Translations under genes and position numbers: made by a program
Notes under the pieces: generated by a model
What the model saw: only the letters and a program-made list of their open reading frames with translations
Databases searched by the model: none
What the model was told of the DNA's origin: nothing
In this document: one piece after another, positions 55,301 through 64,000 of the stretch
Layout: each line of letters starts with the position of its first letter
Position numbering within the stretch: position 1 is the stretch's first letter
NCBI GenBank assembly: GCA_000376725.2
Contig: KZ309392.1
Span: 1 to 64,000 of the forward strand
Length of the DNA: 64,000 bases
Source of the DNA: Ladona fulva
Taxonomy: Eukaryota > Arthropoda > Insecta > Odonata > Libellulidae
Direction of reading: 5' to 3'

Positions 55301-55558
55301 TTTACTATAACTCTGATCTATCAAAAGTATTTTTCGAATGGAATTTAAAATTGCTTGTCAAAATAGTTCAAACAATTTTAACGATAACTTCAGCTTCCAA
55401 TTTAGAAGCAAAATCTTGACAAAAAAGATTAAATTTTAGCCTCTTCAAACTTGTTACGAAAGAATAAACGCTTAAAGATTATTAAGTCCCTATTTTCACA
55501 ATAAACTAATCAAATCATTGATCGCGAGGTATAAATATGAAATATGGCTTCCTAATTT
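55301..55558. repeat. 258-bp block, copy 2
   Basis: Counterpart of 47286-47543. It starts at the base where the 2.5-kb block ends. Confidence 0.9.
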
Positions 55559-56151
55559 CTAATTTGATAGCAAAGCGAAGCAGTAAATTGCCATCTGAGG
55601 AATGTGGTACCTTTACGCTTGGTTGTAATGGACACATAATTGGATAAGGGTAATATGGGTGCGCTATCCCAACCTTCCATGCTCCACTTAGTCACCTCGT
55701 CCCTATTCTTGGTGCACTTAATCATCTTTTCAGTCTCCTAACAGCAATGTAAATCGAGGCGGTGAGGAAGGCAACTAACAAAAGCTTGTTGTTTACCGGT
55801 TTGATATATAGTCGGTTGAACTCAATGAGAGAAATCAGCTAAATGAATTACGCACCCGTATTTAGTAGCAGTAGTTGAAATGATATATGTATGTCGGAGA
55901 AATAGAGGGAAGTTAAGGGAAGGATAACGTTAGGGAGTAGTCGACAGTAAGGTTAAGTGCATGTACTAGGTCATGGATTGGTTAGAATCAACCTGATGGA
56001 GGGAATGAATGTGTTTTGTGCTCGATCGAGTTTTCCCCGATGTAGTTAATGGGGATAACTTTTGTTCACCTGTAACACATTCATTACTGTAATTCAAGGC
56101 TATTACTACACTCCGCAGCCATTTGCCCGGAACGGCCCTCGGTAGTACGTG
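55559..56151. other. Unique spacer between duplicated blocks
   Basis: Moderately GC-rich, no frame or element recognised. Confidence 0.4.
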
Positions 56152-58676
56152 TTCCTAGGAGTTTATCATAGGGACAAATACGTTTAAAATTCTGGAATCG
56201 GTAGGGATTCAATTTTATCTCAAGGCTGTTTGAGAGATTATTTTTTACCGCAACTGAAAGATTATAGTTGAGATTATTTTTTCATCGTCATCTAATTTTA
56301 CAATCCCAACTTGGACTCCATGAATATTATTTCTGTTGCCTTCCAGGTATAATATTGAGACTATCTTTTCATTACACCGTACTGTGAAAAACTTCACATT
56401 TCCCTACACCGATTATCCACTTATTTGTCGGTCTTCCTCCGTTTCTTTTTCCTTTTATTTGTCCTTCAGAGCTGCCAGTAATCTACTTATTAAAGATCTT
56501 ATAAGAGTAGGCCCAACACATTCCTGTTTTCTTCTTTGAATTTCCTTAAAAAGGCTGCATTAACCAATCTTCATTTGTGTCTACATTAACAACTTGCAGG
56601 CAGCCTTTCGACGCATGGCATGGGATTTAAACACTGAGCGTTCGAGCTAGTTCTTTGGCTAATGTTTGTAGCATATCGTTCACTGAAAGAATAAGTCCCA
56701 ATAACGACTAGTCCTCGCACCTAATAGTAGTAGTATTGTTAAAAGTGCTTCGCCAGCTGAGGTCATTTTGCACGTATGCCCCCACAGGGAATCGAACCCG
56801 GGACAGCTTTCATGGAAGTCAAACACGTTGCCCACTGAACTATCCAGGAGACGTCCTCGCATCTATTTCTCTTTTTTTACGCTCATTGTCGGCTCGGACG
56901 AAATAGCAGATGGGGGTCGCATAATACCAATTACGTCTTTAACAAATGTACTTTCTTTGGATTTCCCAATCAATCGAAGCATGGCATATAATCTCCTTTC
57001 TTTCAAGGATTCCCAATCTGCGTTTGAGGAGTGGGGGTTTGGATATTTACATACATTAGCTCTAGTCATCGATTTTTTGCATCACTCATTCTGATCAACA
57101 CCTAATTATTCATTTCATCTCTCCATTTTATCTTTCATATTTCCTGCACACCGTATGTGCATTTCATTTACTCCCTTCTCGGTTTTTCTTTCTTCCTAAA
57201 ATTGTTTTACTGATCCTAAGCATGTAACTATTCAGCGAAAGGTGATTCGTCGTGTACTAAAAAATAGAAAGGAAAGAATTTAGAGAATAGTATAAAACTA
57301 TACACAGAGAAACCCAAGAGAGGAATAAAAACCACGTGAGCTTATATCTAAGTGTTTTAAAATTTCTATATCTTAATCAGCTAGTCCTTTGGTTTGCGTC
57401 AATTCAGGATTTATTTAATTTTATCTATTATTTGTCGTGAAACTGCATTACCGGTTTATTGGTCTTCAGTTTCAGATTTACGTCAACGTTCACCCTTTTC
57501 TTTAGATTTTCATTCATTCTATTTATGTTTTTTTGTTTGATTTCATTATTTACAAATTCCTTGATCTGTTCTCATTATGAGACCGCGTTGATCTAATATT
57601 TCAGTGGCATAAGTTCAAAATGAGCTTTCTAAACCAACGCGTTTTACTAAACGTTACTTTAATGCATAAAAAATGATAAATTTTCGCAGAAACATCATGG
57701 ATAAATTTTACCCTTTATTTGTAAGAACGTATGCCACTCCAAAAGAAAAAGAACCCGACTTCATTATAATTCAAAATAAGTAGCAAGCGGAAGACATTTT
57801 AATTTAAAAAATGATTAGCATCCTCAGACGAGCACTTTTGTAAGACGTGCTTTTCTTGCCATTTTTCACCGGCCATGAAAAGAAATTTGAGGTTGAGTCA
57901 GTTTCTTGGCAAGATGGTGATGCATTGAAAGAAAAGAGCAGAGCAGTTTGCTAATGAGCTTCCAATGGAAACAGATTGGAACTTGACCTTTACTCTTGAA
58001 AAATCAAATAAGAGAAGTAATATACAATTATGCTTGAAATTTGAAAGGGCGAGTACTATGATTACGCTCCTTTCAGTGTTGCCCAATATCTTGGGGCGAA
58101 TAATGTCACGGGTTGCTACTGAAAATTTTTCGAAAGGAACTTTGATCGGATTTCAGCAATTAATTTAGCATTACTTTTTCATCAGTCCGAGTGGTTTATG
58201 CAGAAGAGACTTAATGTTAAGGAAAATAACCTATTTTTTAAATTAATGTGTTTGCTAGATGCTATCATTATCTGGAAAAGATAGGGCATAATGGTTTTCC
58301 AACAAGTATCCAAATTTAATAGGATTTTACCATTATAACGGTTCGATATCGCAAATACCCCAAAAACCATCTACGATGTGTTATTGCACAATGTGCATGT
58401 CGCCATCCTAGAAGGCCTCATCATAGGTAACAGTGGTGCCTTCATGGATGGCGAAAGGCGCTTTGGGTAGTATCACAGTTTTGGTTTTTGGAGTTCTTGC
58501 AAAATAAATTCAGTTGACAATACTTAACCACTAATTACATTCAATTCTATTTCTAGATCCTCGATAGTTGCCATTGCACAGGGCCTCCGGATAGCCAAGT
58601 GGGCAATGCGGTGGGAACTGTTCTCATATCGTTAAAATCTTCTCAGGCGAAACATAGTGATATTTTTATGAAGTAC
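56152..58676. repeat. 2.5-kb duplicated block, copy 2
   Basis: Second copy of 52776-55300, with its SINE at 56720-56852 (same target duplication) and truncated SINE head at 58581-58610. Right flank differs from copy 1. Confidence 0.93.
56720..56852 (-). mobile_element. tRNA-derived SINE (ACT-tailed family), duplicate
   Basis: Same insertion as 53344-53476, carried in the duplicated block. It differs at a few bases, so the block was copied after the SINE landed. Confidence 0.88.
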
Positions 58677-59067
58677 AATAAGGCAGAAGGTCTTTCGACG
58701 GAATGATATCTTTCGGTCACATAAATCATTCCGGAATACTATGATCGATCCCTTTGTTATTTCAAGCTTCCATATCGGTACAATGCTAGCGGGGAAAAGC
58801 AAAAATAGCAGGTGTTGCACTTTTACCGCAATCGCGATATATTTGAGATTCGGAACGAAAATGATTCCCTCTCTGTCAACATTGATTCCATCTCTGCCTC
58901 TTCTTCCATAAATTCCAATTTGTCCGAACAAAGCGGCCATGAAGTGCAACGCTCACATTTTTTTTGCGTTGATTGAGGGGCTGATTGTGATGATAACGCC
59001 AATCCGTCATAAATTCATCGCTTGCGGAATGATAATAAATTTCAGCATTTCACCACCATCGAGGAGG
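58677..59067. other. Anonymous sequence
   Basis: A 105-codon minus-strand frame at 58632-58949 crosses the block edge and resembles nothing recognised. Confidence 0.4.
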
Positions 59068-59224
59068 AAGGCAATCGGGTATGAAATAAAACTTGCGTAT
59101 GAAATTGCTTTTCAAAATACTGCTAGAATGCGACAAAAGTTATTCTTAGGATAAACATATGTATTTGAATAAAATTCACAGACGTTGGCGATCTTTTGTG
59201 CAATTACTGTATGTTTGAAGGAAA
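59068..59224. repeat. 157-bp block, copy 1 (second at 62969-63125)
   Basis: Identical by eye with offset 3901. The second copy stops at the N at 63126, which corresponds to a point inside the left arm of foldback FB6. Confidence 0.92.
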
Positions 59225-59334
59225 AGAGATTTTATACTTTTTCCACAGGATTTTTGATGGCGATCATTCGCTGAAACCTGGTCGTGTCCGTATAAAATCC
59301 TGTGGAAAAGTATCAAGTTTCTTTTCCTTCAAAC
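59213..59334. mobile_element. Foldback element FB6, degenerate core
   Basis: Arms about 41 bp (59213-59254 and 59294-59334) start GTTTGAAGGAAAAGAGATTT. The plus-strand loop has TTGATG, stem II GCGA/TCGC, GAAA (59273-59276), ACC-T-GGT and C (59276-59283). The right half fits a hammerhead, but the CUGANGA segment is altered. Confidence 0.55.
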
Positions 59335-59404
59335 ATATATAGTCAAGCCTTTTTTCTTATTCTTTAATTCTGTTTAGTTTAGCAAACGGTCTTTCATTGT
59401 CCCA

Positions 59405-59470
59405 TCCCTGGGCGGAGTTGGTGTTAGCATTCTGGTCTGGCAACGCCGAGGTCCTGGGTTGGAACTGTGA
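59405..59470 (+). mobile_element. tRNA-like SINE fragment
   Basis: GGCGGAGTTGGTGTTAGCAT fits an A-box region; the B-box is mutated to GGGTTGGAACT. Confidence 0.45.
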
Positions 59471-62399
59471 ATAGGGAATGGTCATGTCTGAGTGACTTAG
59501 AAATTTAATTCTAAGAATATTCTCCTCAGAAAACATCACCATTCATTCTTGTATGTCACTCTGTCTTGTCCCACTGTTCCGTGAATACATTTCAAGAAAA
59601 AATATGGTCTCTAATTGTAATTTAAGCCATTTATGTAGAATATGTAGCCTTAACGATATTCAATTTATAATCAGTGTCATCGAAATCTTTAGCCTTATTA
59701 CTTAGGAAAAATAACTCTCTGTCCTTTGATGCGATGAATTGTCATTCATCTTTTATTTCCACGTAAATTGAAAGTTAGCATTCCTGTCTTCTCGATTCAT
59801 ACCAGTGGTTGATAATATGATCCTCAATATTGAAAAAATACGTTAAAAAGATAATTCTCTATTATGTCCTTCATAGGAATGTCCATTGTGATTTAATCAA
59901 TCGACTGGGAGCTTAAACGCGGGCTCGAGCAGAGATCGATGGCCGGATGCGATATTTCCGATGAATCCACCTTGGAGGAACATGACATTTATATTAAGGT
60001 AGGTAGAGTGAAAGATTCCCAAAAAAATATATTCATATCTATATCATGCAGCTTATGTTTATAGATTTCGAGTACTGAAAGATAATTGAATGGAAATAGA
60101 GAAACATGATGGTATTTCATCGTCTCCTCAAAAGGATTGGTAATAAATATTTTAGGAATACCTGAATTTGTCCACTCTTTAACCATATTTACCAACTGTA
60201 GAGATTCTTGAACAGTGTTTAAAGATTTCAGACATTCTCAGATAAAAATTTAAATGTCGTAAAGGACTAAAACTCGAAATTACCAACGAAAAAATTATGC
60301 GGCGATAAATGCAATATCAGTGTTCCTTATTTCGACGTTCGAAAGATATCACTTCAAAATAATTTAATTTAGTACGCAGGTACCACGTTGCCAGTTTCAG
60401 AGATAAAATGTTTAGACAGTCGGCATCAGTTACCTTTTTCTATCCGTTTAGCCTTCAATCATCAGTATCTCTCTTTTTGATAAAAGAAAGGTAAACCCTC
60501 TCGTGAACACGTTCAAAATGTAAGCACTGGATGAGAAGAATTCAGTACCATTTTTAAGCACTATGAGATGTGCAAGTACGCTTGGAATAACTACTTCATA
60601 CATTTAATCCACTTGTTTAGAACCCGCAATTTAGTAAGGAAGTTAATCTATAGAGCCATACATTCAAAAATAATATCTAATCATTATATACTACTATTTA
60701 ATTACTCTTACATATGGATATACTGAGATGGGATAAAGGAGGGAGGGATTAGGAGAAATAAACTGTATGACGAAAGCAGTTATTTTACGCCAGTGGGAAA
60801 GTGTATAAAAAAATTATTCAAGTTTAAAAAATACAGCATTCACATTATGGTTCATATGATCAACCATTTATTCATTGTAATCATCATTGTTATTCAGAAT
60901 TGTCAGCGGCGCCTTTGGTAGGAATAACAATGGATAGTTTACGTAAGGAATGCGTCTCTTTTCTAGCAATCACTGTAATGGGCTGCCATCTACAGTATGG
61001 CCTAAATATCTGCTTTTCCGCCGGATGTCATTAATCCCTCTCTTGGCATTGCTCCGCGAGCTATCTGGAAAAGGCATCAGCTAAAAATCGAAAAGTTGAA
61101 AACAGAAATATTTTTTGTGATATTCATATCAGAAAAGAAAATTTTACTTTTCCTTTGGTACGATTTTGTAAAATGTCTGAATGTTCGCGCACAAATGCAG
61201 ACATTTCAGTTCAACCCCTTATTCTGAAGAATCACATGGGGAACTATCATGTTTGAGGTATAGAATCACAATGATACAATCATGCCTTAAATTCAGAGGA
61301 ATAAGTATATAGAATTTACAAGATGGTTTTTGATGAATGGCAAGAAGAGTTTTTCGAAAAGCTAACTCTTTTGGCTATTTCTGCCATTAGTTAGCATAAC
61401 GCACGTCTTATTTACTTTGATATCACCAACTAGCCACAAACGAGGCTAAGGAAAAAGTAAGAGGAAGACATTATCCTTTTTCCTACAGCAAAAGAGAAAA
61501 TAAATATCATTCCATTCATTGAGATATAGTCTAACTTTGATTTTAAAAATAAAAGTTTAATTTAATAGTTCGGCTTCGACTTTGTGGCAGGCCTCCGTCA
61601 TAAAAAATAAGGCACCGAGTAAGAAATAACACCTTTCTACCGGAGGCCTAGCCAACTGGGTTCAACCCCCCACCCATATGAGAACAGAGCCAACCATAAA
61701 TGAAAGTATGCGAGAGGATATCCTCTCATAATTATGCCATAGAAACACCGTTTGAGACTCGCAGCGTTTACATGTTAAAATTAATCAATTAATATTTACA
61801 TTAAATTTTGGGTGGAAGTATATCTGACCCTGCATTGTAGGCAATAGAGAGTTTACTCTACGACTACGAGCTCCTGACTACTCCTGAGTACGAGCCTGCT
61901 TTCTATCATAGTTCGCACTAATTATACTTAAGGCTGCAGTAAATATTGTGTTGTTGTACACTTCATGAAATGAAAATGCCACTCCACTTACGCACGTACA
62001 ATTAACCTAGTCAAAAATATTTATATAAAGCGTTCTGCCGTCTCTCGGAATATTTTTCCCTTGCCCCTTCGCATATTTCTCTCCCTTCTTGATACAATAT
62101 GAATATCCTAATAGATTACGGGCCTCTTTATCCAGCGATAAATTAATACCTTTCCCTCTTTTAGAGAATGAAAGTCGAGTGGTTCTTAGCGCGCGTTGCC
62201 GCTTTCCCCAAAGATTATAAAGCGATGAATCAAACCTCTCCGACGAAGGATCGCGGAAAAGGATTTTTCCGCCGAAATCCACATTTCAGTCCCATTATTT
62301 ACGCTTTCTTCCACGGAAACGCTTAACACTTGCCGGGTTACAAACGTGCACGCAGCGTATCCCTCTTCAGAAGGAGTTTGTAAATAAATTATTCGAGAG
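59471..62399. other. Anonymous sequence with one Penelope-type box relic
   Basis: No gene recognised. At 61575-61597 the string CGACTTTGTGGCAGGCCTCC matches the box outside the foldback arms at 8.66, 30.56 and 37.26 kb, but no arms accompany it. GGCCTCCG (61588) and CGGAGGCC (61640) form a short inverted pair. Confidence 0.4.
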
Positions 62400-62429
62400 T
62401 TGTTTCAAGGGAATTGGATAAAGATGCGA

Positions 62430-62760
62430 ATGGAGATTCCCTTATTCTCCCCAATCTTGTATAAATGAGTTCACGGAAGGTCGCTGCGATGAAATATGCC
62501 CACAGGAGCCTTCCTTTGAAGCCATGCGGAAGAGAAGGTGTATCGGCAAGAGGGTAGAATGGGTTGCGTAGGAACACAATAAGAAAGCTCGAGGAAAGAG
62601 CTTCGGGATCCCTTCTCGATTCTCAGATAAATGAGTACGCGTAGGACGCTGGGACGTAAGTGGTGAAATATGGTTTAGGCGGCATCCCTTGATGTCATGC
62701 GGAAGAATACTCGCAGGGTTTGTATTGGAAAATTGGGGAATATGGGCTGCGATGGAAGTA
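62430..62760. repeat. Degenerate direct repeat, about 170-bp period
   Basis: Shared landmarks ATAAATGAGT (62462, 62629), TGAAATATG (62489, 62664), CATGCGGAAGA (62522, 62696) and GGGCTGCG/GGGTTGCG recur in the same order. The similarity between the two halves is clear but diverged; nature unknown. Confidence 0.5.
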
Positions 62761-62968
62761 GTGAATCTTTCCATAGCAAAAGGGACCCATAACAAAGATG
62801 TTAAAGAGGATTATTCCCTGCTAACCTAAGCATTTCCCCCTTCCGTGACGAATCCTGTAAAAGTTGGACTTCGAAAGAAGCGTATTTTTTTAATTGTGAA
62901 TCTGTGTGCTCTTACTTGACTAAAAGCGGAAAGAAATTCTTTTTTTCCCTAGTGTAGCTATTTAGTAC

Positions 62969-63125
62969 GAGGCAATCGGGTATGAAATAAAACTTGCGTA
63001 TGAAATTGCTTTTCAAAATACTGCTAGAATGCGACAAAAGTTATTCTTAGGATAAACATATGTATTTGAATAAAATTCACAGACGTTGGCGATCTTTTGT
63101 GCAATTACTGTATGTTTGAAGGAAA
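62969..63125. repeat. 157-bp block, copy 2 (ends at gap)
   Basis: Counterpart of 59068-59224, immediately followed by the N at 63126. Confidence 0.92.
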
Positions 63126-63230
63126 NAAAAGTCCTAGGATGTTTCGTTTCAATACGATAAACATCTCTTCCAGGTAGTTTTCTATTTTTCCTTCGATTCG
63201 ATATTTTATTTTCAACCGTAAAATTTTCCT

Positions 63231-63297
63231 AACTTATTAGTAACATTAGACCGGTTACTTACTCAAAATGACCTGGCAGAAAATTACTCATCACTAT
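63231..63297. repeat. 67-bp block, copy 2
   Basis: Counterpart of 47545-47611. Confidence 0.88.
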
Positions 63298-64000
63298 CAC
63301 TTTTCACAGTAGCCTACAAACTTATTTCCTATGCTAACTGACCTTGGTGCTTTGCGGCTCTCTACTCTGCGTAGTACCTGCACTTGAGTCGTCGCTTCCC
63401 CATAACGGTTTCCTTGCATTCATCAACACTGTGCTTGTTTAGCACAGCCTCTTTGCGAGTGAAAATGCTCCTTCCCCGTCCAAATGTATTCTCGTCCTCC
63501 CTCTTTTACACATAATTTTCGCCAAATTGGCAAAGTTCGTCCCAAGAATGCGTGCGGCGTCTTCCCCTCTCTATTTTGATGTCTTCTTGTCTTAATTTGG
63601 TACCAAGGAACTTGACTGCCTCCAAGTTGCTCCCTCACGAATCCAGTCAACATATACTATATTAAGCTTAAGATTTCCATTACTTATGATGATAGATGAC
63701 GGTTAATATGATGCTGATGGGTGATTAAAATTTTGGCTTTGGCATTCATTTTAACAATGTATTTCCTGCTACCAATCCTGATCGGGAAAATTGGGCTCCG
63801 AACGGATTGGAACCAGGGACTGCTTCTTGCATAGACAGACAAACTGTTAAATATGCTAAGATGGAAATTATTACTTCAACAAAAAATCTGAGATAATACT
63901 GTCATCAACAATAACCAAATTCTGGTTTGACGATCTCCTGGGGTCCGTCCAGGTTTTCTTGAGGTCAACTCTACAACATGCTTCTGCGATTCACTTAAAT
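63298..64000. other. Anonymous sequence with tRNA-like fragment
   Basis: No gene recognised. On the minus strand at 63797-63865 a degraded B-box (GGTTCCAATCC) and tRNA-like head suggest an old SINE. Confidence 0.4.

Overview
The window looks like AT-rich nuclear DNA of an arthropod, most likely an insect. The evidence is the element content: a mariner transposase, Copia and Gypsy retrotransposons, a Helitron, Penelope-like GIY-YIG sequence, insect-type LINE endonuclease and reverse transcriptase fragments, and many tRNA-derived SINEs. I could not recognise a single intact host gene. Every long frame that I could identify belongs to a transposable element, and all of them are broken by stops, frameshifts, truncation or nesting. 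The species cannot be named from this sequence.

Layout. 0-2 kb holds LINE pieces and a Penelope-like GIY-YIG fragment on the minus strand. 2-13 kb is mostly anonymous DNA with SINEs, one foldback element and an identical 846-bp block present twice. 13.2-20.1 kb is dense: a decayed Helitron runs into a 220-bp tandem array carrying a SINE with perfect target duplications; then comes a dead DDE-like element split by a mariner, and a LINE whose 5' part is inverted. 20.6-25.0 kb is a retroelement with a Gypsy pol and LTR at one end and Copia LTR, gag, protease and partial integrase at the other. 25.7-26.1 kb is a dead Myb/SANT-like gene. 26-47 kb is mostly anonymous, with a 614-bp terminal-inverted-repeat element, foldback elements, SINEs and a 43-bp minisatellite. 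47-59 kb is dominated by large near-identical duplicated blocks. 59-64 kb is anonymous apart from repeat relics.

The most interesting signal is a recurrent architecture at five or six places (8.7, 30.6, 37.3, 38.2, 49.8 and 59.3 kb): two inverted arms flank a core resembling a hammerhead ribozyme, usually with a short TTTGTGG-type box just outside one arm. The best copy (37.3-37.7 kb) has the CUGANGA-like and GAAA core segments, a compensating stem II, a palindromic stem III, a usable cleavage C and a short stem I. Small hammerheads of this sort are known from Penelope-like retroelements, and the 49.8 kb copy has 13-bp target duplications showing that it moved as a unit.

Seven single-N gaps (2212, 6671, 35474, 40910, 47191, 52775, 63126) punctuate the sequence. 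Five sit exactly at the edge of a block repeated elsewhere in the window, so part of the apparent duplication is probably an assembly effect (unmerged haplotypes or repeat-broken contigs).
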